NCBI GenBank assembly: GCA_009869945.1
Contig: WIXG01000339.1
Span: 1 to 64,000, forward strand
Source: Mesaphorura yosii
Lineage: Eukaryota; Arthropoda; Collembola; Poduromorpha; Tullbergiidae
DNA: 64,000 nt
Direction of reading: 5' to 3'
The notes beneath the pieces are model-generated. The model searched no databases and was not told the origin of the DNA. It worked only from the letters and a program-made list of their open reading frames with translations. The position numbers and the translations under genes were made by a program. Below, one piece after another: positions 19,738 to 30,692 of this stretch. The first letter of the stretch is position 1. Each line of letters starts with the position of its first letter.

Positions 19738-19919
19738 CGGAATATGAAATGCCTTCGGGAAAATGCAAAGTTGTCGCTAAGTAATCAAATACCTAAGCAA
19801 ATACTTGTGTTGTTCTTCGATATCGATCCTGTGTCCCGTCGTCTTCGAAGCATGCAACGTGTGTCATTCGCCATTTCAGGTCCACGTTTGCAGTCATTTT
19901 GCTTACGGTGCGAGCCAAC
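19738..19919. promoter_or_regulatory. Short head-to-head spacer between FAD oxidase and ionotropic receptor
   Basis: The two ORFs diverge from an interval of about 180 bp, which should contain one or both promoters or the missing first exon of the oxidase. No specific element was recognised. Confidence 0.3.
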
Positions 19920-21605
19920 ATGAGAAATTTGTCGATCTTGACCCTTGTTGTCATTTCCGGGCTCCTGCCCCACTTTAAAGCCCGAACCTTTACCCTGCGT
20001 CACCTGCTGACCAGTTTCAAGGACTGCGAGCAGACTCTGATTTTTGACACAACGTTGACAGACTCGATTTCTCGTGGCAGTACCGAAAATCCGGTGAGGA
20101 TATTCACGCCTTGGACCACGTATGACGAAGTGACCGCGAGTCGGGGCGTCCTTGATTCGTTCAACCACAAGCAACATTGCTCCCTGAACGTGGCGTTCGT
20201 GTCCGACGTCGGGTCGACCATCTCCCCAACTTTGGAAGACTTGGCTCAACTTCTCAGTCTCTCCAACACCTACCTTTATCAATCAATCACGTACCTCGCC
20301 ATTGTTCTGCCCGATCCGGGGAATGTTGGTCGTATGCTGTCCAAGTTGGAAGCATGGAGGAATACGATATTTAGGAATGCGCCACTGGATAATAATGATG
20401 CCTTCAAGTTTGGCCTGCACGTAGAATTACAGAGACTCCTGCTGTTTACCCCTCTTACTGAGGGGAATCTCACGGTTTCTGAAGGAGAATTTGGCTCATG
20501 GCGACTTGAAGCCCGTACAGTCTGCTTTCATTGCTATTGCATGACCACAACCAAAATCCAAGATGCTGAGGTGCTACGGGAGTCTGTGGATACTGCACTG
20601 CAGCAACAGCTCAGGCTGACTATGTTTGGCTGGTTGCTCATGTCCATGATCTTGGTCAACTGCTATCAAAGCATCGTCACATCTCACATGACCATTCCAC
20701 CGAACAAGGAGCCAATTTTGACATTCGACCAATTGCAAGACTTTAAGTTATTTGGTGAACTTTACCCAAGCTTAAGGCAGCTTCAAGAATTGTATGCGAA
20801 CTCCACTGAAGAAGGTGAGTCCCATCCGACCGTAGAGCAGCCCTGTGAGAGCATTAACTTGACGGAGGTGTGTACAGCTGTGGCGTATGGCTATGAGGTG
20901 GCGAACATTTTCTGTTTTCCACTAGTTAAAGTGTTGTTCGAACTACTCCATGTTCATATCAACCGGGATCAACTGCCTGAGCATATTCAGAACAGAGCGC
21001 AGTTTGTGTTGCAAAGGCTCAGAGTGCCTTCAAGCCCATGCCCGTCAGAATCCATCGACCTAAAGCTGCTTCAATGCCACAGAACCGCGTTCGTCGGCCT
21101 TGACTATGAACTTAAGCAATACTTAAGTCGGGTGGAAGGCACCCGCAGAAGATTCACAAAATCAAGTGACGCGTTCCTCTCCGGAAATTATGGCTGGGAA
21201 ATTGAGCTCACTGACGGGGGTATAATGAAGCGGCTTATTCGGGCGCTGATGGAGTCAGGAATTCATGGCTGGCTTCACTTAATCTATGGAGGTGGACGCA
21301 AGAAGCATGCACGGGCAGACAGCTTTCTCATCGATCTGCTGAATCCACACAAGCTGATCCTGGATGAGAGCACGACCACAATTTTTGTCATATACGGAGC
21401 GTGTGTTGGGGTTTGCATTGTTGGCCTTGGGGCTGAAATTGGGTGGTCGAGGCTGCCGTTGATCGTGGGTCGAGTCAGGGCTTGCCTGCGTGACTTCACG
21501 AAATGGGTCCAATTCTGGGGGAATCCCTTTAGGGAATATTCTCGTGGAAGATTCCCATCTCCCGGGACTAAAGTGGATGTGCAACCTGCCCATGATCCCA
21601 TGTGA
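19920..21605 (+). CDS. Divergent ionotropic receptor paralogue lacking TM1 and the pore
   Basis: A 561-residue ORF. The start is set at ATG 19920, which opens a signal peptide (MRNLSILTLVVISGLLPHF). The extracellular N-terminal part (LLTSFKDCEQTLIFD) matches the receptor at 50093–52228. At about residue 222, VDTALQQQL joins directly to TM2 (TMFGWLLMSMILVNCYQSIVTS, about 230–252), then the S2 ligand half (ILTFDQLQDFKLF, CPSESIDLKLLQC, FTKSSDAFLSGNYGWE) and TM3 near 485–508. Compared with the paralogue about 160 residues are gone, in frame: the S1/TM1 part and the pore loop. Ionotropic receptors are iGluR-related chemosensory channels. This product cannot form a normal pore, so it is either a non-channel subunit or an early pseudogene that has kept its frame. 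Confidence 0.7.
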   Translation: MRNLSILTLVVISGLLPHFKARTFTLRHLLTSFKDCEQTLIFDTTLTDSISRGSTENPVRIFTPWTTYDEVTASRGVLDSFNHKQHCSLNVAFVSDVGSTISPTLEDLAQLLSLSNTYLYQSITYLAIVLPDPGNVGRMLSKLEAWRNTIFRNAPLDNNDAFKFGLHVELQRLLLFTPLTEGNLTVSEGEFGSWRLEARTVCFHCYCMTTTKIQDAEVLRESVDTALQQQLRLTMFGWLLMSMILVNCYQSIVTSHMTIPPNKEPILTFDQLQDFKLFGELYPSLRQLQELYANSTEEGESHPTVEQPCESINLTEVCTAVAYGYEVANIFCFPLVKVLFELLHVHINRDQLPEHIQNRAQFVLQRLRVPSSPCPSESIDLKLLQCHRTAFVGLDYELKQYLSRVEGTRRRFTKSSDAFLSGNYGWEIELTDGGIMKRLIRALMESGIHGWLHLIYGGGRKKHARADSFLIDLLNPHKLILDESTTTIFVIYGACVGVCIVGLGAEIGWSRLPLIVGRVRACLRDFTKWVQFWGNPFREYSRGRFPSPGTKVDVQPAHDPM

Positions 21606-23348
21606 ATGAATACTTAATGGAGTACCTTATCTACAATGCCTAAATGTCTTTTACTTATGCTGAAAGTGAAACTGATGAGCAAAGAGTTCGAGTTCTTTTG
21701 AATTCTCACGAGCGAGCCGCCGAGTCTAAAGTACAACTTTTCACATTCCGACTTTGATCTCTTCATCCAAGAATCAAAACTTAATTAACATGGGTGGAGG
21801 ACGGAGCAAGTTAGCTGGGCTAATGCACAAGATCAACCTCATGGTGCCGTCCGCCTGGAGGCACCACTTTAAAACCCGAACTCTGTTAACCTAGCCCACT
21901 ATCGCCTAGGACTAACCGTATCCTTCCTACTCTGCCGCCCTTACAAGGATCTTACGAGGGAAACTGCTCCGAATCTTATTCTCCCGTTGTACGAAGTTTT
22001 GATTGAAAGTCCGCAGGATACGAGTGGACCCATACCACCAGTACAGGTCGAAGCAAAGCTCATGGCCGTCTGCTTTGAAACGGAGACAAAAGTACTTTGC
22101 TCGGCCGAAATTGTCCGATTTGATCACGCAGTTCAATTTGTGGAGGACGAATCATTCAACGAAATGCTGGATCGGAATATGCCTACCAATACTCGCGAGT
22201 CTGCTTGGGAACTGGTACATCCAACAAATCGCCCACACACAGTACAACGTTTTGGTTGGGAGTAAGGGAGCAACCACATATGTGTGCCGGAATGAGACGG
22301 AGTGTGCTGTAAATACGCCCATCATACAAATGGCAATGACTAATTTTTGCGGGTTAATTATGGAATTGCAAGTTTATACGAGGAGCAGGATCCGATCGCT
22401 TAGCAATGATGTGTTTTTCTTGCACGGCACTCTTGATCGACATAATGTTGACAATACTTGATAGTGATTAAATCATTAAATTGACTAACTCAATAAAATA
22501 AATACTCCTAGTCCAAGTGTCCATAGACATCGCTGCTTTTGAGGCATCTGCGCATGCACGACCCGGGCAAGTGCGCCAACTCCAAAATGGGGATTTTGTG
22601 ACTGAAAGCTCCTTCGTGTCTGGATTGCAGCTCACTGGAAGCAAAGGGGAATTTCGGAGACAGGACGTAAAAAGGCCGTCGTGTGTTTCTGCTTGTGTCG
22701 GAGACATTTTGACGGTTTTGCTCAGAAAGTGTCATCTAAAATATGAGTTACACGTGGCAACCATGATATTAGCAAAATTGGCCTAACAAATTGAGTGGAA
22801 AGTTCTATTCAACAAGTTGGCATTTAAAAATTTACATCAACATTGAAAACAAGTTCAGTTTTGTGTACTGAATTTTTCAAAAGAATTTTACAACACGTAC
22901 GAGCGAATCACGTACGACAGATCACATAACTTAATTACTCACTAAGCAAAAATTGTGAAGGTGTGATGTGGAGATTTTCTATTTATTTTCTATTGACAAC
23001 TACATCATTCTCTTTAATCGAACAGTCTTAATCACCGACGACTGATCCTTGCTGCACAAGTCAGCAGAAAATCAATGGTCATGTCTGCCTCCCGTCGCCG
23101 TCACAACGGCAAATTTACCCGGTCATAGCAAATGCACAGAATTGCCACCAAAACTTCTCACTTTCCCCCAACTGCTCTCCGAATCGCACAAACCGTTGGT
23201 GCGGGGCCAGCCGCCCTGGGAACAATAGAAACCATGGCAAAATGTCGTCGGTTGAATTTGTATCATTATTTCAATAGCATTTATTTCTCTCTCTCTCCCG
23301 TATTAGATGCAGAGAATTCAAATATACATTGAAATCTAGACACAAAGG
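21606..23348. other. Gap with one unidentified ORF and a short duplicated segment
   Basis: A plus-strand ORF at 22003–22461 (non-ATG first codon) encodes a basic start, one possible membrane segment (IGICLPILASLLGNWYI) and a Cys-containing loop. I do not recognise it. The segment 23199–23305 is a diverged copy of 25945–26055. Confidence 0.35.
23199..23305 (+). repeat. Duplicated 110-bp segment, copy A
   Basis: Shares GGAACAATAGAAACCATGGC, AAAATGTCGT and a CT-microsatellite end with 25945–26055. Non-coding in both places. Confidence 0.75.
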
Positions 23349-24338
23349 TTAAGAAAGTACTGGAGGTCCCGAGCTACTGGAACTAGGAGTCGTAGGAGTC
23401 ACTATTCTATCAAGAAGCTGTCTTAACCATGTTCCACATATTAAATCTACAAAACATTTTCTAAATCTTGAGCCTGCCACACAGTAAATGATGAAGTTGA
23501 GTGAGGCCTGAAGGACGGACGAAAAAAGGGGGACACAGGACAAATCGCCTAGAAGAAGAAGTGTGTCTGGCTCCACATTGAACTCAGTGATACTCAGGAA
23601 TAAGATGAGTAGAAAGTAGACTACCCAGGGGAACATACAGATTATGAAGACGGACACGGTTGCAATCAACATGGGAGTCACAGAGTCCGGTTCGACCTCG
23701 TTCTGTCTCAGCTCCGCTCGTTCAATTCTTTGCTTCCTGTTCTTGACCAGTGTCAACATATTCAGTGGGCACACAACCAACATTGGGACGATTAGCAGAG
23801 TGAGGACATTAGTAAAGACAACGAGTGACGTAATCCACTTCATGGCCGGATCACTGGATCCGGGAGAAGAGCTGCACCCGAATAACGGGGTCCATATGAA
23901 TGAAAAGACACGTATCAGCGTACAAAAGATGACGACACCTCCAATTAGAATTTTCTTGTGTGCCCACGTGTTAAATGAACGAGCTTTCAGAGGATACGCC
24001 ACAATGATGTATCTCTCGATTGTGATGACCACAATGAAGTAAACGGAGAATGAGGCTGAGGTATACAACAGCTCTAACAGGATGAAATCTTGCAGTCGAC
24101 AGTTCTCGTAGCTGTAGCCAAGTAACCCTCCCAGGCCACCAGCAATGTTGATGGTGACCAACGTGAAGCTATCTGCGAGTTCCAAGGCAATGATGAGTGC
24201 AGTGACTGGGGAAGAACGCAGACCTGGCTGAAGGCAGACAATGATGGAGAGTGTGTTTCCAATCAATCCAAAAAGTGACACAATGAAAATACCCCAAGTT
24301 CTAAGCTGGATAATGATCTGGATTGCTATTGCCCCCAT
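23349..24338 (-). CDS. Rhodopsin-class orphan GPCR, copy 3
   Basis: A 329-residue intronless paralogue starting MGAIAIQ at 24338. It has GNTLS in TM1, ALELADS in TM2, a Cys before TM3 (ENCRLQD) and in loop 2 (GCSSSP), ERYIIVAYPLKA, LVVCPLNMLTLVKNRK, ICMFPWVVYFLL in TM6 and LNFIIYCVAGSRFRKCF in TM7. The C-terminal tail is slightly shorter than in copy 1 and ends in the same SSSSGPPVL motif, so the tail is conserved between copies. It is closest in its N-terminal sequence to copy 4 (58733), and the two share the same upstream repeat version. Likely a plasma-membrane neuropeptide-type receptor with unknown ligand. Confidence 0.85.
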   Translation of the reverse strand: MGAIAIQIIIQLRTWGIFIVSLFGLIGNTLSIIVCLQPGLRSSPVTALIIALELADSFTLVTINIAGGLGGLLGYSYENCRLQDFILLELLYTSASFSVYFIVVITIERYIIVAYPLKARSFNTWAHKKILIGGVVIFCTLIRVFSFIWTPLFGCSSSPGSSDPAMKWITSLVVFTNVLTLLIVPMLVVCPLNMLTLVKNRKQRIERAELRQNEVEPDSVTPMLIATVSVFIICMFPWVVYFLLILFLSITEFNVEPDTLLLLGDLSCVPLFSSVLQASLNFIIYCVAGSRFRKCFVDLICGTWLRQLLDRIVTPTTPSSSSSGPPVLS

Positions 24339-25265
24339 GTTATGTCATGGACAGATGTAGACTTTACGCACAGACACCAGGGTTGCAGACTGATTTATAT
24401 CAATGATCTTTTTGATTTTTTCGTCAAACGCTGGGTTCCGATGAAAAAGGCATTTTTTTAAAACAAAATCCGGTCAAACTATGAAAAAATCGATGAATTT
24501 TTTGTGAAAACATCTAATCTTTTTTATCTTTTCAGAACACATCAAGATTGAAAAATTTCCCTCTCTACACATTCAAAATTTTAAAATTTTAGATTTTGGA
24601 CTGGACGTTTGAAAATTACTCATTAATTACTCATCACGGACAGAATGGAGGCAAATTCCGGGTGGTTTGGCAAATTTCCCCTTTAAGGATATGTATAAAA
24701 AATATTTGAAGAAATACTACAAAGGATTAGATATTTGCTGTTTATAGTGGAAAATTGATAAATAAATTAACAAAAAATGCGATGGACTTATGAGGAGCGA
24801 TTTGTTAATTTTTTTGACGTATTTTGTGGTTTTCGAAAAGATCAGATATAAATCAAGAAGATCGGATCTTTTGATATTTTTGCAAAAATCACGATCTTTT
24901 TCAACATTGACACACACTTCACACACTACACTGCACAGATCAGGTCAGTATACATACTAATTGTGTTCGGATTAGTCCTGACTGCGCTCGATCATCGAGT
25001 CTGCATGTGAATAAATTAAAAACGTGTTTGGACAGTTTGACTCTACGAATACAATGAACGAGACGAAATTCTGAGAAATTACAATTTGACATATAAAGGA
25101 CACCAAGTTCCAGGTTTTGTTCTCATCAGAAATATTGTTCAGATTTCGCTTCACCAAAATGCAGTCGCTTAAATCGCACTCAAATGATGTCTTGATATTT
25201 TAATAACTGACTATTTGTGTCTCATTGTAAACATTCTTGATTCCTTTTCACTCTGTTTCTGACTT
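24339..25265 (-). repeat. GPCR upstream repeat, copy 3 (long version)
   Basis: Matches the 5' flanks of GPCR copies 1, 2 and 4. The part nearest the gene (24380–24660) is specially close to copy 4 (shared CGTCAAACGCTGGGTTC), and the distal part (25010–25260) is close to copy 1. Confidence 0.75.
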
Positions 25266-26197
25266 TGTACGTCCATGTTTACTGACCGTTCAGTCTAAAC
25301 TCCGATCTATTTTTAATCTCTTTTCTGATTTGAGTCTTGGTGTGTTTATGTATATTTAAATTTCCGTTTAGCGTTCTTTCAATTCTAATCGAATCGGCTA
25401 AGTTTATATAAACTCCGTGTGTCCAATGCAATTGATTGATAAAATTAACAAGTAATGCAATTACCATTGACTTCCATACGTGGTTGGGCACGTTATATTT
25501 TCACTTGACAACTCGGGAATTGCAGGGCACATATGTTTTAGGTGTGGCGATTTTCCTCCTTCTGTGCAATAGCTCATTTTTTAAAGTAATGTTGAGCTGT
25601 GAAACCCCCGACTTTTGAAAAAGTCTTGAGGTGCCGATCATTCCCGGTTTCTCTTATGTCCAATCATGGAGTGTCTGGGAGTTTTCAATCTGCACAGTTT
25701 TCGTAACCGGCCATTCGATTCGTATAATTACTCGTCTGCGGTGTTCATAAGTGGAGGCAGCTTGTGAAAGAGAGCGGAGCACGAGAGCAGAGGTTTCATG
25801 GGGCCACTCACCAAAATTCATAATTAGAGCTGTTGATTTCCATTGCTGTTACTTTTAATGAGGCCTCACCAAAGGAACGTTTTCCATATGACAGAATGGA
25901 ACCGAGTTTCAAAGCAATATCATCAGGTACAAGTTGAGCACAAACTGCTGGTGCGGGGCCGCCGCCATGGGAACAATAGAAACCATGGCAAAATGTCGTT
26001 GGTTGAATTTGAATCATTACCTCAATCGCATTTATTTTTCTCTCTCTCTCGTACATAAGCTCTAGTATAATGACATGCACACATTGCATAAAGATGAGGA
26101 AACTAGACTAAAAGAGTGTGTTTAAAATGAGGAAGTTTTAGTATTTCTATAAAATAATACGGTGAAAATCAAAGTCTCCATGGATCCAAGTCGTAAC
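25266..26197. other. Gap, including duplicated segment copy B (25945–26055)
   Basis: No gene recognised. 25945–26055 is the second copy of the 110-bp segment at 23199. A short 3' UTR of the reductase-like gene may lie at the right edge. Confidence 0.4.
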
Positions 26198-29100
26198 TCA
26201 CAGCTTCCTCGTCACCAGGACAACAAGAGTAATCGCTACCCCACACGCGACGAGGACATATAAAGAGAGGAGGGCGGTGCGGAGGGAGGTGCCCTGCATG
26301 GAATTATTATAAGGATTATATTTTTCCATTCCGGAAACCCACCGAAGACATTTAAAAAAGAATTCAAATTACCGGCGCCTCCTCGCTCTTCCCACTCGGT
26401 TTCATGGGTCCAGGCCGGACTGCACGCATTCTGTTCCTCGAATTTACTTCTAATTTCTTATCAGCCCAGACGGTGTGGATCTGCAAATTATTCAAGAAGG
26501 AGATGAATCTCTTGCATGGCAACCCCTGCCTCAATCTCCTATAGCAACAGGACTCACCGACATCACGACGTGCATCGCCACGTGAAAAATTACGAACCCA
26601 ACTAGTACGTACAGGTAAGGTTTATCTCCATGGATACCAGATTTAGATAATGACTCGGCGAGGAAGAGGCAGGCGACTGTTGGAGAGAGAGTTAACAAAT
26701 TATAAGGCCCGCCAAAAAATTCAAAAGCTTTTTTTAAAAAAAGTACTGCACTCACTCCCCACGATATGCGCCACATTCCCAATACTCCAGTGGACCCAAT
26801 TAAACAGAGGGCGTCTCGCCGTTCCGGGGTGTGGTCTGAATAATGCTATCAAAACCTGGCATACAGCTAGTCCTTCTAATATCAACCCTAGCACAGGGTG
26901 CCATTTGGCTGCCCCTTCTAGTCCTTTACTATAACCCCCTATTTGGATAAAAATGAAGATCCCCCCACATATAGTTAGTAGGACGGTGGTGGCCATGCAG
27001 GAGAGGTGGACCTGTGGGTGAGAAGAGTATACTTAAAAATTTAGCGGGCCGGAAAGTTTGAAAAAAGGAGGGTTGAAAGAAAAACGGGGGCAATTTTAAA
27101 AACAAGGGGGAATAAAAAAACCATGGGAAGAATTGACAAAAACCGGAGAGAATTTCGAAAAAAACGCGAGAGATTTGAAACGGTTCTTGAACGTGGTTTT
27201 TAAAAAAAGTGTTTCACGGGGAATAAATTTTTTTTAAAACAAAAATAAAAAACTCACCACGAACCAGAACGCCTTATTCAATGGATTAATGCTTGTATGT
27301 GTTTGCTTATAGTAGCGGGCGGTGAACATCCCAGTACTGGCGCACAATAACCAAGCGAATATCATAAAAGAAGCGTGGAGCTCTATCAGTATATCAGATT
27401 TGGGGCCGAGGATTCCTATATAAGACAAATGCTCTGCTGAGGGTGTTGAGGCACGATCGGAGGGAGAAGGGTGTTTGGAGAGGTAGCCTGTAGGTTAATA
27501 AATTTGAGGATTAAATTTTCACTCAAAAGAAAAAGCACTCCCCATGGAGACAGCGTATGAAAGTATTTCAGAAACTCACCCACATCCGCCGCATCACCCC
27601 TACTCAGTAGGAAGTGGTACTCGTCTTGTTCTAGATTGAATACTCTCCCCAGCTCTTGTGAGTCTATCATTGGATGACGTTTATACTCGCAAAACATCCA
27701 CCCATCTATTACTGTTGCTGTTGCGGATCCTTGCACGATCCCCTTGTTGGGGTCGTTAGTAAAGCCCTGATTCAGTTTCCCATCCTGCACGTTGTAGAAC
27801 GACGAAACACGGGGATTTCCCTGTAGTGCATAGCAGCCGGTGACGAGGTCCGTTCCCTGTTAGGGTGAAAGGAGGGGAAGATTAGGTAGTGCCAACCAAA
27901 ACAACAGAGTACAGAGCGCCCCCCGCAAATGAAAACAATCGCGACCAAAACACAAAAACCCGTTTCCATGACAACGAACAAACACGAGTCACGAGTAAGT
28001 ACAAAATTACAAAGACGTCAACCCCAAATGAGGACGATGGATTTTGAGACAACGGCGATCGACGACGGATTTGACCATGGCAACAAATTTCCCCTCCAGT
28101 ACCAGGACGCATACCATCTTATCATCGAAGCTGAGTCCTAATGCTACATATCCTTGTGTCTTTCCCATCAATTTGAACTCTAACTCTTGATTGAATGCTC
28201 CGAGCATCTCACAGCTCTTATCTTTAACACAGTTCTTCTTAGGGAGGACGAAGCAGCCATAATCAGTCTCGCACCCACTGTAGTAATGGTCTAGTAGCTC
28301 TTCTAGGGTGGGTGTTGGGGGGTCGAAAGTGTAATACTCTTCAGATGTTAGTGAGACTGGGTTTGGAGTACTGGAGCGATGGAGTGCGGAGGGTTCATGC
28401 TGGCCGAGCAATTCTGCGAGTTGGAAACAAAGTTTGAAAATAGTTATTAAGGGATTGTCTCCTTTGTTTAAAAAGCACTCACCCGGGGCACCAATGCGGC
28501 TCCTCGCTAGTAACAAGTGGTACTGTATGTTTTCTAAATCGAACTCCTCATCCAGCTCTTCTATAATGAGACTTGGGGTTCTCTGGAACGTGCAGTACAG
28601 ATTCCCATTCATGTAGGTCCCGGACTCAAAACTATCGAGTCCTGATGATGCGTTAGCCATCGGAACAGAGTACCTTGACAACGTATCTGCGTAGTTGTAG
28701 TAGGCCCTCGCTCTTATTTCAGTTTGTGCTGGGTGGAGGACGCAGGCGGTGGTGGAGGCGGGCGCCTGCCAGAGATTTTAAAGGGGAGAGATTTAGTCGA
28801 GGGCTCTGATATTCTAAAAGCAGCGAACTCACCATCTGTCCATCCCTACTCAACCCCACGGCTATGTAACCCTGCTCATTTGCATCTGGTATTGAACCCA
28901 TCAACTGCAACTCGAATATTTCATTATAAGTTACTAGCATGAGACAGTCGCGTGTTCGCCAGCAGCCTGTGGGGACTCCGAAACAGGATTTTGATATACC
29001 ACACCCCCCATAGAACTCTGCTTTCAATTTATCTTCTTCCCCCTCGTCTAATATTTGGTAGTCGTCCAGTCTTGTCGTAGAGCGGGACGAGAGGCGATTG

Positions 29101-30692
29101 CTGTGGTAGTCCAGGGGCTCTGTATACAAAACAAGAGTTCCGTGTCCATGGGCGACTGCATAAAGAATATTTTATTAGAGTGGCCACTCACCGGGGGATC
29201 CTGCAGGCCCTGTAGCTAGTAGCAAGTGGTACTCATCTTCTTCAAGGTTGAAATCCTTCCCGTTCTCTATTGATACCTGGGGGTTCCGGACGTACTCACA
29301 AAGCAGAAACCCATCCTCGTATTTGGAACTGGGGGAGGTGAACGCCGGCTGCGTGTGTGCAAGAAAGGTTGCCATGATGAAAACCCTGACACCCTCCATT
29401 AATTTGAAACTCACCTCCGCCCCCTGAAGAGTGTGGCCCCTCGAGTAGAATGAGTACAAACGAACTTGCCCATTCGAGTTGAGGAGGCAGGCCACGATGG
29501 AGCTGTCGGACTGTTTATACATTTTATGGGGGTTGTATGGGGGGGGGGGAGAGGGCCACTACAGTGCAGCATTGCAATTTTTTTATTCGCTCTGCATACA
29601 TGGTAAATTGTACTGCAGCCGCTACAGTGTTCGTTGCCATGGAAACCGTGAAGGGCTCTATTACCCCGGTACACGTTAGTTTCTCTCTTCTTTTTAAACA
29701 TCGCGCCCCACCCAGCTTAAAAATATCGCGCCATTTTTCTAAACTCACCATCTTATCATCAAAGCTCAACCCCTGCGCTATGTAGCCTTGTCCATCTTCT
29801 AATCGTCCCCCAATCTGGAACACGTGGTCTGATCCCCGCTTTTGAAAGGTTGTGAATAGTTCACAAGACTGAGATGAGATGCACCCGGAGGGGAGGCCGA
29901 AGCAGCCCTTTGTACTTCCGCAGCCTTCATAATATTCTGCGGATTTGGAGGCGGCGGCGGGGGAGGGGGCTTTCTGTGAAGGGGGTAGCTGCTGTGGGGG
30001 GGGGGGAGAAATTGAGGTGGAATTAGACTTCGCCAAAGTACAAATAAAGAGGGGAATTGCAAGGCACCCACCTGTTCCCCCTGCGGAACGGCCGCTGCAT
30101 CTCCACCTTTGACTCTTATCAAGGGGGAGGGCTGGCGGATCCAGAAGGTGGAGTAGTCGCGGACGATGGAGACACTGCGGGTAGAGAAAGAGGGAGCATT
30201 TTTAGAAAAATCGTCTAAAAACAGCGACAAAGTCCCCACAACTTACAGCACGACGTACTCCCCTCCTACTGCTGGGGCCACCCACTCAAATTGAACTTCT
30301 GACTTTTTTTCTCCCGATTTGTGGGTCACCCCACTACCAATCCTCTTATGGCATCTTAGCAGTTGGGATTTGTCGTCTTGCGTTTTGAATTCCCCATACG
30401 ATGATGACGTTTCCCCATATTTTCCATTCGCTGAGGATGGCTGTGCGATCGCGATGAACCCGTTGAAGTGGGAGGAGGCAGGGGATGTGATTTTAACTGT
30501 TGTTGACTCGCCTGGCTGGAGCTCCGATTTAGAAACAGTTATTGTATACGGACTCTCTGACTTTTGAGGATCCGTATTATGACCGGGTGTAAGATTAGAG
30601 CACTGGCTGGGTGGCGCGCCGAGGGAGTAGGGGGAGGTGGGGTGGAGCGATGCAAGGAGTAAGACGAGGTTGAGGAGGTGTGAGGAGGGCAT
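26198..30692 (-). CDS. FRRS1: Reeler–3×DOMON–cytochrome b561 ferric-chelate-reductase-like protein
   Basis: Fourteen exons join with the frame closed at each step: 30692–30247, 30174–30072, 29991–29749, 29510–29415, 29348–29192, 29119–28833, 28765–28483, 28413–28115, 27856–27580, 27487–27258, 27011–26756, 26676–26558, 26480–26373, 26293–26198 (999 residues). A signal peptide (MPSSHLLNLVLLLASL) and a Reeler domain (exons 1–2) come first, then three DOMON domains, each with a C-x5-CF-x4-GC-type motif, a GLSFDDKM/GLSRDGQM strand and a FNLEEDEYHLLL-type end. A cytochrome b561 core follows with histidines in LHASFMIFAW, KWHPVLGL, WVHWSIGN and FHVAMHVV, then a last TM helix and a short tail ending RKL. 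Family members move electrons from cytosolic ascorbate across the membrane and reduce ferric iron. One DOMON is usual; three is odd. Confidence 0.9.
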
